Positions 1-8,374 of a DNA stretch of 62,612 bases are shown piece after piece. Positions within the stretch are counted from its first letter, which is position 1, and every line of letters starts with the position of its first letter. The notes under the pieces are model-generated. The model ran no database searches. It had not been told where the DNA came from and was given only the letters and a program-made list of their open reading frames with translations. The position numbers were made by a program, and so were the translations under genes. This DNA is from Saprospiraceae bacterium (GTDB taxonomy: Bacteria; Bacteroidota; Bacteroidia; Chitinophagales; Saprospiraceae), in assembly GCA_025055285.1 (NCBI GenBank), contig JANWXM010000021.1, positions 1 through 62,612 of the forward strand, in the 5' to 3' direction.

Positions 1-36
1 TTGTGTCTCCATCCTGCAAGATTACAACTTTTGGCA

Positions 37-138
37 TTATTCTCTATTTTTGGAAGAAGGGGTGCGGAAGATGCATTGTTCCGCAATTTCGGCGTATTTC
101 TGCCGAACCATTTCTTTAATCTCTTCAGCCGAGTTCAT
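37..138 (-). pseudogene. Remnant of arsenite methyltransferase (ArsM)-like N-terminus
   Basis: A 33-codon frame opens with ATG at 138 and reads MNSAEEIKEMVRQKYAEIA, then a dozen unrelated residues and a TAA. The opening resembles the N-terminus of bacterial ArsM-type SAM-dependent arsenite methyltransferases, where an acidic stretch leads into a V(R/K)xKYxxIA motif before the Cys-rich segment and the methyltransferase fold. Neither the Cys-rich segment nor any methyltransferase motif follows, and the other two minus-strand frames down to base 1 do not restore one. I infer a 3'-truncated relic. The call rests on about 20 residues recognised by eye, so a chance small ORF remains possible. Confidence 0.35.
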
Positions 139-441
139 ACCTTGAATAGGTTTTGTATTCAACCGCAAGTATAGGGCAATCTCTGACACAAAGCTGCCAG
201 TAGCAATCCCTCTAGTTTGAGTTAAAATTTAGGGCCTCAGCCAGCACCATGTTCTTTCTTTCTCTGGCAGCAATCAGGTCTTGTGCGGAATACTTTTTGT
301 GAAACCAGTTGCACCGGGTAATGTAGCGCTTTAGCGCCGAGAAAAGACTCCTTGTCAAGAGGGTGTTCCCTTTGAAGTTTTCTGTGCAAAAGGACGGCGT
401 TTTGCTCCTTACTCTTCAGAAGAAGGTTTGCGACTGGGCGC
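139..441. other. Intergenic stretch with no convincing gene
   Basis: The stretch lies downstream of recQ and upstream of the ArsM-like remnant. A 71-codon frame on the minus strand at 237-452 runs into the end of recQ. It has no recognisable motif and no start context, so I do not call it. I see no hairpin with a T-tract that would end the recQ transcript. Confidence 0.5.
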
Positions 442-2655
442 TTAGTTTGCATTATCGCTTAAAAATTTTAGGCGCATCAGCTCTACTTCCTCCCACGTGA
501 CCTCTTCGTCTTTAAGAGCCTTAACGGCCGCTTCGATGCTGTCTGTTTCGGCCTTAGTGAAGTAGTCCAAGATGATGTCGCGGATGTATTCATCCACGTT
601 TTTATTTATATAGTAGTCGAGATTGATCTTCGTGCCAGACTGCACAATGCTGTACAATTCGTCCATGAGCTCTTGCCAAGTGAGATCATTGGCGCTGGCA
701 ATATCTTCAAGCGGAATCTTGCGATCAATAGCTTGAATAATATTAATTTTTGTTTTTGACTTATTAGCCACCGATTTGATCATGATATCGGTGGGCCGCT
801 CAATTTCATTTTCCTCGACGTATTTTTTGATCATTTCGATAAAGGGCTGGCCGTATCGGTGGGCCTTGCCCAAAGAGACGCCCTGGATTTTGGCTAAGTC
901 TTCCATCGTAATAGGGTATTGAGTAGCCATTTCCTCCAGAGACGGGTCTTGGAAAATGACGTAAGGAGGAAGGTTGTACTTTTTAGCGACGCTCTTACGC
1001 AGATCTTTGAGCATGTTCATGAGCGTCTCATCGAGTACAGCAGTGCCTCCCTTTTCATCGTCAAAGTCGTAGGCGCCACCATCGTCGTAGTTGTGGTTGA
1101 TGGTAATTTGGATAGGGTAGGGAGCTTTAAGGTACTTGCGCCCTTCCTCTGTGACTTTGAGGATGCCAAACTCTTCAATTTCCTTGTATACGAGGTTGTT
1201 GATGATGGCATGCCGAATGACTGACGTCCAGAAATTTTCATCGCGTTCCTCGCCAATGCCGAAATTTTCGGACTGATTGAAGCGAAAATCGCGCATTTCT
1301 TTAGTCTCATTTCCGCGCAGGAAGTCTACAATGGTTTTCATGTGATAGTTTTCCTTCAATTCGAGGATGGCTGAAATGGCCTGTACCATTTCTTCCTGCA
1401 CGTTGAGGCGTTCTTTGGGTGTTTTACAGTTGTCGCACATTTTGCCGCACTTTTCTTCATTGAACTCTTCGCCAAAGTAATGAAGCAAAAAGCGGCGGCG
1501 GCACGAGGCGGTTTCTGCATAGGCAACGACTTCTTGCATGAGTTGGGCGCTCATTTCCCGCTCGGCCAGTGGTTTGTCGCGCAGAAACTTCTCTAAGCGC
1601 AAGATGTCGTTGTAATTGTAAAAAGCGATGCATTTGCCTACTAAGCCATCGCGGCCAGCACGGCCGGTTTCTTGATAGTAGTTTTCGATGCTCTTAGGCA
1701 TGTCATAGTGGATAACAAAGCGCACATCAGGCTTATCTATGCCCATGCCAAAAGCAATAGTAGCGCAGATGACGTCAATTTCTTCCATCAAGAAGTCATC
1801 TTGCGTCTTAGAGCGTGTCTTGGGGTCAAGGCCCGCGTGGTAGGGCGCGGCTTTGATGTCGTTAACTACGAGTATTTCAGCTAGGTCTTCAGCAGTCTTG
1901 CGGTTTTGGACATAAATGATGCCCGATTCGCCGCGAAATTCTTCTTTAATAATCTGGATTATTTGGCGGATGGTCTGGTCTTTTTTAATCTTAGGCCGCA
2001 CCTCGTAGAAGAGGTTTTCTCGGTTGAAGGAAGCAATGAAGAGGTTGTAGTCCTTCATGTCCAGGTTTTTGATGATATCTTGCTGGACTTTGGGGGTAGC
2101 TGTTGCTGTCAGGGCAATAATGGGTACGTCTTGGGCGATGGCGTCCAGCATAACGCGGATGCGGCGATACTCAGGCCGGAAGTCGTGTCCCCATTCTGAA
2201 ATGCAATGGGCTTCATCCACGGCCACAAAGGAAATGTTGTTATTGCGGAAAAATTCGATGTTTTCTTCTTTCGTGAGGGTTTCAGGTGCTACATAAAGCA
2301 ATTTGGTTTTTCCATCTACGATGTCTTGCTTGACCTTGCGCATTTGGGCGCGCGTGAGGGAGGAATTGAGGAAGTGAGCGACTTCGTCGGTTTCGGAATA
2401 GCCGCGGATGTTATCTACCTGATTCTTCATCAGAGCGATTAAAGGGCTGATGACAATGGCGGTGCCAGGTAACATTAGCGCTGGCAACTGATAACACAGG
2501 CTCTTCCCGCCTCCAGTGGGCATAATAGCAAAAGTGTCGTGCCCATCGAGGAGGCTCTGAATGATTTCTCGTTGTTGCCCTTTGAAGGCTTCAAAACCGA
2601 AATATTTGAGCAAGTTCTCCTGAAGGATGTCGCGGGTGCCAGCTACAGATGTCAT
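442..2655 (-). CDS. recQ: ATP-dependent DNA helicase RecQ
   Basis: This is a full-length 737-residue superfamily 2 helicase that unwinds DNA 3'-5' in recombination and fork repair. Seen in order: Walker A PTGGGKS near residue 46, the helicase box DEAHC followed by the RecQ-specific aromatic-rich loop (ISEWGHDFRPEY), TATAT (motif III), and GRAGRDG (motif VI). Then come four zinc-ligand cysteines (CRRR...CGKMCDNC), a winged-helix RQC region, and an HRDC-like segment near the C-terminus (GVSLGKAHRYG). About 70 residues follow the HRDC domain, as in many Bacteroidota RecQ proteins. It starts at ATG 2655. The gene stands alone, with a TAnnTTTG-type box about 95 bases upstream. Confidence 0.97.
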   Translation of the reverse strand: MTSVAGTRDILQENLLKYFGFEAFKGQQREIIQSLLDGHDTFAIMPTGGGKSLCYQLPALMLPGTAIVISPLIALMKNQVDNIRGYSETDEVAHFLNSSLTRAQMRKVKQDIVDGKTKLLYVAPETLTKEENIEFFRNNNISFVAVDEAHCISEWGHDFRPEYRRIRVMLDAIAQDVPIIALTATATPKVQQDIIKNLDMKDYNLFIASFNRENLFYEVRPKIKKDQTIRQIIQIIKEEFRGESGIIYVQNRKTAEDLAEILVVNDIKAAPYHAGLDPKTRSKTQDDFLMEEIDVICATIAFGMGIDKPDVRFVIHYDMPKSIENYYQETGRAGRDGLVGKCIAFYNYNDILRLEKFLRDKPLAEREMSAQLMQEVVAYAETASCRRRFLLHYFGEEFNEEKCGKMCDNCKTPKERLNVQEEMVQAISAILELKENYHMKTIVDFLRGNETKEMRDFRFNQSENFGIGEERDENFWTSVIRHAIINNLVYKEIEEFGILKVTEEGRKYLKAPYPIQITINHNYDDGGAYDFDDEKGGTAVLDETLMNMLKDLRKSVAKKYNLPPYVIFQDPSLEEMATQYPITMEDLAKIQGVSLGKAHRYGQPFIEMIKKYVEENEIERPTDIMIKSVANKSKTKINIIQAIDRKIPLEDIASANDLTWQELMDELYSIVQSGTKINLDYYINKNVDEYIRDIILDYFTKAETDSIEAAVKALKDEEVTWEEVELMRLKFLSDNAN

Positions 2656-2748
2656 CTCTCAACAAACAGTTTTAAAGGTCAAATCGCTTTGCAATGAATA
2701 AAATGTCGACGTTTTGCCTAGAGTTAGACCGCTTTTCAAAAAGGTGGC

Positions 2749-2756
2749 CAAAGATA
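2749..2756 (-). promoter_or_regulatory. Putative recQ -7 box (TATCTTTG)
   Basis: On the minus strand the bases read TATCTTTG, matching the Bacteroidota -7 consensus TAnnTTTG. A TTG lies 24 bases further upstream (2783-2781), slightly longer than usual. It would give a recQ leader of roughly 85-90 bases. The call rests on a motif match only. Confidence 0.4.
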
Positions 2757-2890
2757 GAAAAACGACCGGGATATCTCCTACAAATTTTTTCGAGAAAAAA
2801 TGGTGCCATTTACAGCAAACCAGACATTTGTTTGGTTTGTGCTGCTTTACAGGAATGACGTCAAAATAAAAATCTGCGTGTCGTTGAACA

Positions 2891-3027
2891 CTGCTTTGCC
2901 TTAAGGAAACTTTGTCCATCATTATATGGCCTTTGCCAAGTAAAGCAAATTTAAATCCTTTTTGCTTTTACCTAGCTGAAGTTTCATCGACAAAAGGCTC
3001 CTTAAATCTGCTTTGCGTCAAGGACAC
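2891..3027. repeat. Pair of imperfect 20-base direct repeats
   Basis: The copies are 2891-2910 (CTGCTTTGCCTTAAGGAAAC) and 3008-3027 (CTGCTTTGCGTCAAGGACAC). They differ at three positions and their starts are 117 bases apart, in non-coding DNA. Nothing else about them indicates a function; they could be chance or the trace of an old duplication. Confidence 0.35.
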
Positions 3028-3059
3028 GAGCCATACAGCCCTTGCGTCGAGCGCTTTTT

Positions 3060-3079
3060 GGGCGTAGAGGGATACGCCC
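3060..3079 (-). terminator. Hairpin directly after the ung stop codon
   Basis: A perfect 7-base inverted repeat (GGGCGTA 3060-3066, TACGCCC 3073-3079) with a 6-base loop abuts the TGA of ung. No T-tract follows on the minus strand, so a classical intrinsic terminator is doubtful; it may only mark or protect the 3' end. Confidence 0.3.
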
Positions 3080-3769
3080 TCACTCGGGCAATGCCCAGTC
3101 AATAGGCAGCAGACCTTGCTTTTGGAGAAGTTCGTTGGTGCGACTAAAATGTCCACAGCCAATGAAACCATCTCCCGCCAACGGTGACGGGTGTGGTGCC
3201 GTCAGTACGTAGTGGCGCATCTCGTCAATGAGTGCTTTTTTGCTTTTTGCAAAGTTACCCCACAATAGAAAAACAACACCTTCTTTTAAGTCAGAAATAC
3301 GCCGAATGACGGCGTCGGTAAACTTCTGCCAACCTATTTTTTGATGCGAAGCGGGCTTACCTGCCTCCACTGTAAGCATAGCGTTGAGTAGCAACACACC
3401 CTGCTTTGCCCAATGCGTCAAATCTCCATGTTTAGGTATTGGAATGCCCAAGTCGCGTTCTATCTCTCGAAAGATGTTGACTAGGGACGGCGGCATGCGC
3501 ACCCCTCGAGGCACCGAGAAACACAACCCCATGGCTTCTCCTGGATTGTGGTAAGGGTCTTGACCCAGAATGACTACTTTCACCTGCTCGAAAGGCGTGG
3601 TATTGAAGGCATTAAAAATAAGCGATCCCGGCGGATATATGATTTTACCTGCCTTCTTCTCTTGTACCAAAAAGGCCTTTATCGCTGCAAAATAAGGTTG
3701 TCGAAACTCGTCGGCCAAGACGCGCTTCCAACTTTCCTCTATTTGTACATTCTGGACTTGCTCTTCCAT
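3080..3769 (-). CDS. ung: Uracil-DNA glycosylase
   Basis: This 229-residue family 1 UDG removes uracil from DNA as the first step of base excision repair, in the cytoplasm. The catalytic water-activating Asp lies in GQDPYH (Asp71). The uracil-binding segment continues as [12 protein letters not shown], the Asn segment is LLNAMLTVE, and the DNA-intercalation loop with the second catalytic residue is HPSPLA near the C-terminus. The length matches the roughly 225-230 residues usual for bacterial Ung. It starts at ATG 3769. The uppP gene lies 198 bases upstream on the same strand; that gap contains only short palindromes. Confidence 0.97.
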   Translation of the reverse strand: MEEQVQNVQIEESWKRVLADEFRQPYFAAIKAFLVQEKKAGKIIYPPGSLIFNAFNTTPFEQVKVVILGQDPYHNPGEAMGLCFSVPRGVRMPPSLVNIFREIERDLGIPIPKHGDLTHWAKQGVLLLNAMLTVEAGKPASHQKIGWQKFTDAVIRRISDLKEGVVFLLWGNFAKSKKALIDEMRHYVLTAPHPSPLAGDGFIGCGHFSRTNELLQKQGLLPIDWALPE

Positions 3770-3967
3770 GATTTATTCATAGATACAACGCGGATAGTTG
3801 GCTTCAAAAATGTTCTAACTCTCGAGAAAAGCACTTAGCTGAGCTTCGCGAGAACGCCCCTTCGACTCTAAGCACCTCTGGTGCCTTCCTAACAAATCTC
3901 AAAGCGAATCTATGCAAATTCAATGCGTTAAACGCAAAACTCATCCTTTGGTTGAGGTTACTTCAGG

Positions 3968-4783
3968 CTAAAAAGCGCTTATGTCTACCCCAGAAAAATA
4001 GCCTGCGCTTGCTAGCAGTAGCAGAAGGATACCCACTGCAATGCGGTAGTAGCCGAAGAGTCGAAAGCCATGTCGAGTTAGGTAGGCGATGAAACCTTTA
4101 ATGGCCAGCATGGCTACCACAAAGCCCACGATATTCCCTAGAGCCAATAGCCCTATTTCTTGAGAGGTAAATCGCAAGGCTCCCGCTTCGCCATAGTCCC
4201 ACAGCGCCTTGCACGAAGCAGCAAACAGCGTAGGTACTGCTAGAAAAAACGAAAACTCGGCTGCCGCTTTCGGAGAAAGCCCCTGAATTAAACCTCCGAT
4301 AATGGTAGCTGCTGAGCGGCTTACACCCGGCACCATAGCAACAACTTGAAACAAGCCGATTAGCATTGCTCTCGTCCAACTGAGTTGGCTAATTTCGGTC
4401 TCGGATGCTGCTGTTCGGTTGAACAAGTCATCTAAGAGCAAGAAAAAAACTCCGCCAGCAATGAGCGCCACAGCCACAACGAGAACGTTTTCCAACATCT
4501 GGTCAATTAGTTTTTTTAACAAAAATCCGAACAGAACAGCGGGCAGGAAGGCAATGCCTATATTTCGGTAAAACGTCCAGGGTTGGAAAAAGCGGTCGCG
4601 ATACAACACCACCACCGATAAGATAGTTCCAAATTGGATAGCCACTGTAAATACCTTAACGAAAGGGTGTGTAGCAATACCCATAGCTGTGGAGGCAATA
4701 ATCATATGGCCCGTGGACGACACAGGGAGAAACTCCGTTAGGCCTTCTACGATGGCTAATATAATAGCCTGAAGTAGATTCAT
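3968..4783 (-). CDS. uppP: Undecaprenyl-diphosphatase UppP (BacA family)
   Basis: A 271-residue polytopic inner-membrane phosphatase that converts undecaprenyl diphosphate to the monophosphate, recycling the lipid carrier of peptidoglycan synthesis. Both family signatures are present: the N-terminal [15 protein letters not shown] with its catalytic Glu and Ser, and [10 protein letters not shown] with its catalytic Arg in the middle. Its start overlaps the stop of the DUF3098 gene by four bases (ATGA), so the two are translated together. With ftsX upstream it forms a three-gene envelope/division group common in Bacteroidota. Confidence 0.96.
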   Translation of the reverse strand: MNLLQAIILAIVEGLTEFLPVSSTGHMIIASTAMGIATHPFVKVFTVAIQFGTILSVVVLYRDRFFQPWTFYRNIGIAFLPAVLFGFLLKKLIDQMLENVLVVAVALIAGGVFFLLLDDLFNRTAASETEISQLSWTRAMLIGLFQVVAMVPGVSRSAATIIGGLIQGLSPKAAAEFSFFLAVPTLFAASCKALWDYGEAGALRFTSQEIGLLALGNIVGFVVAMLAIKGFIAYLTRHGFRLFGYYRIAVGILLLLLASAGYFSGVDISAF

Positions 4784-5169
4784 GCTGGAAGGTCGTTGTT
4801 CGGCGCGGTCGAGGCCTTTTCAGGGTCGAGGAAAATACCGATTCCGACGACGATAAAACCCAAAATCATGAGAAAGGGAGCTAGCGTAATGCGTCGCGGG
4901 CTGTAAATTATGGCTGGGTCCCACGTATTAGGGTCGGGCATTGAACCGCCACTCATGGCAATCAGCCCCAAAATAATCAGCAAGAGGCCGATGCCAATAG
5001 CTATAAAATTGCGGCGGCCAAAGATGAAGGGTTCGTCTTTGCGCCATAACTCACTGGGACGGCCGCTTGTGCTAGAGGTTTTGCGAGAGGTGGATGTTGA
5101 AGTGGTTGGTCGCCGGGAAGCCGAAGAAGGAGAAGGCTGGGCGGCACGGCGTTGCGGTTGCTTGGCCAT
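4780..5169 (-). CDS. DUF3098 small membrane protein
   Basis: A 129-residue protein. The first 40 residues are a Ser/Thr/Arg/Pro-rich, probably disordered basic tail. Then come the DUF3098 landmarks: FIFGRRN, a first hydrophobic helix, MSGG, a short loop with [11 protein letters not shown], and a second hydrophobic helix. Both helices should span the inner membrane. The function is unknown; the family is largely restricted to Bacteroidota and sits between ftsX and uppP there, as here. It overlaps uppP by four bases and is separated from ftsX by 149 bases. The long basic N-terminal tail may be a local variation. Confidence 0.85.
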   Translation of the reverse strand: MAKQPQRRAAQPSPSSASRRPTTSTSTSRKTSSTSGRPSELWRKDEPFIFGRRNFIAIGIGLLLIILGLIAMSGGSMPDPNTWDPAIIYSPRRITLAPFLMILGFIVVGIGIFLDPEKASTAPNNDLPA

Positions 5170-5318
5170 CTGCTTGTATTTTAGATATGTTTAAGGCATT
5201 TACTAAAAAGTACACTCAACTGGGCCGCTCATCGAGAAATTATTTTCAACATGGAGATAGATCGCAAGTATACTGAGCGTACTACTGCGCAGCAAAGAAC
5301 GGCGTTTTTTCCGCGTTT

Positions 5319-6179
5319 TTAGTAGAGATCGTCAATTTTCATGCGTAAGAACCGGCGCACGACGAGATAAGTGCTCACTCCCGACAGGAGAATTCCCAAA
5401 GTGAGGAGCCCTATAAAGATGGCTAAAATACCGTTGAGGTCTTGAAGTTGCTTCAATTCAGGCATCTGCTCATACGCCCAGCTAAGTAGCGCAATAAGCA
5501 AAGCAATCGCCAAAATCGAACTGAAAAGGCCATTGAGTAGAGCGCGCTGCAAGTACGGACGAGTAATAAATTCCCAAGAAGCACCTACTAATTCTTGATT
5601 TTTAATAATGAATCGATTTGCGTACAGAGCTAGGCGAACGGTGTTATAGATAATGACTACGGCAATGATCAATGAGGCTAAAGCTAGCCATAATGTCACC
5701 TGAGCAATAAGGTTAAGATTTCGACTGATGTTGCCAACGTCTACTGCCTCGACATAGAGTTCAGCCACGAGGGAATCTTGCTTAAGTGCTTCGCGCCATT
5801 TGAGCAAGCTATCGCGCTGAAAGTATTCAGCCTTCACGTGAAAGCGCACTATGTCGCGCATCATGTTAGGAAGGTCAGCCAGCAGACTTTCATCACCCAA
5901 ATCCGTGCGCATAGAGGCAGCTGCCTGCTCGCGAGTAATATAAGTTACCGTTTCGGGTTTGACGAAAGGCTCTTGGCGAATCTGCTGGATGATGCGCACT
6001 AGATCGTCTTGAGCAATGTCAGGTTTAAATTCTAGCCAGACGTCAACTCTTTCCTTGAAGAGCGCTATCAAATGCTGACCGTGCAGAGCAATAAGAGCGA
6101 AAAGCCCTGCTAGCAAGAGCACCATTGCCATGCTGATAATGGCCGGAATGTAAGTAGGTCGAGAGCGAGGCATGTACAC
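5319..6179 (-). CDS. ftsX: Cell division protein FtsX (ABC permease)
   Basis: A 286-residue FtsX-type permease. One membrane helix lies at about residues 11-31, then an extracytoplasmic domain (about 35-160), then three C-terminal helices of the FtsX/MacB permease fold. With the ATPase FtsE it couples division to peptidoglycan hydrolase activation. ftsE is not in this window, which is usual because the two genes are often unlinked in Bacteroidota. It starts at ATG 6179; an ATG two codons later (6173) is equally possible. It is the first gene of the ftsX-DUF3098-uppP group. Confidence 0.92.
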   Translation of the reverse strand: MYMPRSRPTYIPAIISMAMVLLLAGLFALIALHGQHLIALFKERVDVWLEFKPDIAQDDLVRIIQQIRQEPFVKPETVTYITREQAAASMRTDLGDESLLADLPNMMRDIVRFHVKAEYFQRDSLLKWREALKQDSLVAELYVEAVDVGNISRNLNLIAQVTLWLALASLIIAVVIIYNTVRLALYANRFIIKNQELVGASWEFITRPYLQRALLNGLFSSILAIALLIALLSWAYEQMPELKQLQDLNGILAIFIGLLTLGILLSGVSTYLVVRRFLRMKIDDLY

Positions 6180-6235
6180 AAATATTCTGGGTAAGAGAGA
6201 TGGCTCAATAGCAGAGACGACAAGTCAAGTAAACA

Positions 6236-8218
6236 TCAGTAGGCCAAGAGTTTTTGGATTTGTTGGCGCAGGCGCTGGACGGGAAAAAAATGCTGTTCCA
6301 GCGAGAGAGCAAAGGGCACAGGCGTGTCTAAGCTAGCAGAACGCATCACGGGCGCATCTAAGTACTCGAAGAGATGCTCGCCAATCCAGGCAGCAATTTC
6401 GCCGCCTATGCCACCGAAAAGCGTATCTTCGTGGAGGACGAGCACGCGATTGGTGCGCCGGACGCTGGCCGCTATCGCTTCGTAGTCCAGAGGCAAAAGC
6501 GAGCGAAGGTCTACGATGTCGGCAGAAATCTTGAGTTCGTCCGCGATAGCTTCTGCCCAGCGCACACCTAAACCATAGGTAATAATGCTTACAGCATCGC
6601 CTAACCGAACCTGACGAGCCTTGCCGATTTCTACCGTATAAAATCCTTCGGGTACAGGACCCGAAAGGCTGCGGTAGAGAGCTTTGTGTTCGAAGTACAT
6701 CACTGGATTGGGATCAGCAAAGGCCGCTAGCAATAGCCCTTTCGCATCGTGAGGTGTGCTTGGATAAACTACTTTGAGACCAGGCACATGGGTAAACCAC
6801 GCCTCATTAGACTGGCTATGAAAGGGACCCGCACCTGTACCCGCACCTGTTGGCATGCGAATAACAACATCGGCATTTTGCCCCCACCGCCAGTGAAGCT
6901 TAGCTAAGTTATTAACAATCTGATTGAATCCACAAGTGACAAAATCGGCAAACTGCATCTCCACCATGCTCTTCATGCCCTTAAGGCTGAGGCCCAGTCC
7001 GATGCCGATGATGGCGCTTTCGCACAAAGGTGTGTTGCGCACGCGCTCACGTCCAAACTCTTCCACGAAGCCCTGGGTAATTTTAAATACACCACCGTAC
7101 TCGGCGATGTCTTGACCCATGAGCACGAGTTGCGGGTAATGCCTCATCGCTTCTCGCAGGCCATCGGTGATGGCGTCGATGAAGCGCAGCTCGCGAACAG
7201 GGCCCTTCGGTGGCACCGCAGCTGGTGCTGGAGCATACACATCGCGCAACTCTTCTTCTATATCGGGTACAGGGTCGGGCTCTGCAAACATGATCTCTAC
7301 CGCCCGCTGTACGGCTTGCTTATTGCGCTCTCGCACGCGCTGGCGGTGCTCTTCAGTGAGGATGCCTTGCTCTAGCAGCCAATTTTCGTAATTCTCAATC
7401 GGATCCTTTCGAGCCCATTCCTCCAAGAGAGCCCTGGGAACGTACTTTGTGCCGCTGGCTTCCTCGTGGCCGCGCATCCGAAAAGTAATGCATTCTACCA
7501 AAACAGGCTTGGGATCTCGCCGCATCTCTTCGGCGAGCTGAGAGATGGTACGATATACTTCCAGCACGTTATTACCGTCAATTTTTACGCCGCGCATACC
7601 GTAGCCAACAGCTCGATCCACGAGGTCTTTGCAGGCGTACTGCTCTTGTAAAGGGGTGCTCAGGCCATAGCCATTGTTCTCGATGAGGAAGATGACAGGG
7701 AGCTTCCACACAGAAGCAACGTTCAGCGCTTCGTGAAACTCGCCTTCACTAGTGGCTCCTTCGCCCGTAAACGCTAAGGAAACGCGTTCTTCGCGGCGCA
7801 ACTTGTGCGCCAGAGCAACACCCGCAGCTAAAGACAGCTGTGGCCCTAAGTGCGAAATCATGCCTACGATATGATGCTCCATTGTGCCAAAGTGAAACGA
7901 CCGATCGCGTCCTTTTGTAAAACCGCGGCGTTTGCCTTGCCATTGACAAAAAAGCCGATCCAAGGGTACTTGGCGCACTGTAAATACGCCGAGGTTGCGA
8001 TGCATGGGAAAGATAAATTCGTCAGGGCGCAAGGCACAAGTCGCTCCAACGGCTATAGCTTCTTGGCCAATGCCGCTGAACCATTTACTGATACGGCCTT
8101 GGCGCAAAAGATTGAGCATCTTCTCCTCTATCTGACGGGGCAATACTAATTGCTCATACAGATAAAGCAAGATGTCGTCAGAAAGTCCTGAACGGTCAAA
8201 TGCAATATGCGATGCCAT
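6236..8218 (-). CDS. Fused 2-oxoacid dehydrogenase E1 (alpha+beta subunits)
   Basis: One 660-residue chain carries both halves of a thiamine-diphosphate E1. Residues about 1-330 are the alpha part, with the ThDP/Mg signature GEGATSEG (about 152-159) running to the Asn of IENNGYG near 182. Residues about 345-660 are the beta part (transketolase central and C-terminal domains, with DIAEYGG and the MPTGAGTGAGP loop). E1 decarboxylates pyruvate or branched-chain 2-oxoacids and passes the acyl group to lipoyl E2. Which substrate it uses cannot be told from sequence alone. Fused E1 enzymes of this length are common in Bacteroidota. No E2 or E3 gene is adjacent. Confidence 0.93.
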   Translation of the reverse strand: MASHIAFDRSGLSDDILLYLYEQLVLPRQIEEKMLNLLRQGRISKWFSGIGQEAIAVGATCALRPDEFIFPMHRNLGVFTVRQVPLDRLFCQWQGKRRGFTKGRDRSFHFGTMEHHIVGMISHLGPQLSLAAGVALAHKLRREERVSLAFTGEGATSEGEFHEALNVASVWKLPVIFLIENNGYGLSTPLQEQYACKDLVDRAVGYGMRGVKIDGNNVLEVYRTISQLAEEMRRDPKPVLVECITFRMRGHEEASGTKYVPRALLEEWARKDPIENYENWLLEQGILTEEHRQRVRERNKQAVQRAVEIMFAEPDPVPDIEEELRDVYAPAPAAVPPKGPVRELRFIDAITDGLREAMRHYPQLVLMGQDIAEYGGVFKITQGFVEEFGRERVRNTPLCESAIIGIGLGLSLKGMKSMVEMQFADFVTCGFNQIVNNLAKLHWRWGQNADVVIRMPTGAGTGAGPFHSQSNEAWFTHVPGLKVVYPSTPHDAKGLLLAAFADPNPVMYFEHKALYRSLSGPVPEGFYTVEIGKARQVRLGDAVSIITYGLGVRWAEAIADELKISADIVDLRSLLPLDYEAIAASVRRTNRVLVLHEDTLFGGIGGEIAAWIGEHLFEYLDAPVMRSASLDTPVPFALSLEQHFFPVQRLRQQIQKLLAY

Positions 8219-8325
8219 ATGGTTCTGCTTAGCGGCCGCGAAGGTAGGAAGGCTAGTAGCATCCTGTACTAGGAGATAAACCTCGTGCTTCCTCGTTAGA
8301 CAGGAGAACTTGATACCGAATTTTA

Positions 8326-8333
8326 TACCTTTG
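8326..8333 (+). promoter_or_regulatory. Putative -7 box for the M16-like gene (TACCTTTG)
   Basis: TACCTTTG matches the Bacteroidota -7 consensus. It lies 41 bases before the ATG at 8375, giving a leader of about 35 bases. A TTG at 8310-8312 is only 13 bases upstream, closer than the usual spacing, so the -33 element is weak or absent. Confidence 0.5.
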
Positions 8334-8374
8334 CCCGCAATTCAACAACGACTCTGCTCGAAAATTCACAACAC

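Larger units (their letters stand above)
2656..3079. other. Intergenic region between recQ and ung
   Basis: No gene is supported here. An 87-codon minus-strand frame at 2659-2922 contains the likely recQ promoter and has no family signature. The region holds a putative recQ -7 box at 2749-2756, a pair of imperfect 20-base direct repeats (2891-2910 and 3008-3027, 17 of 20 identical) and a short hairpin just past the ung stop. Confidence 0.5.

Noticed and set aside
2659-2922. 87-codon minus-strand frame upstream of recQ
   Set aside because: It would contain the likely recQ promoter box, has no recognisable motif and no start context.
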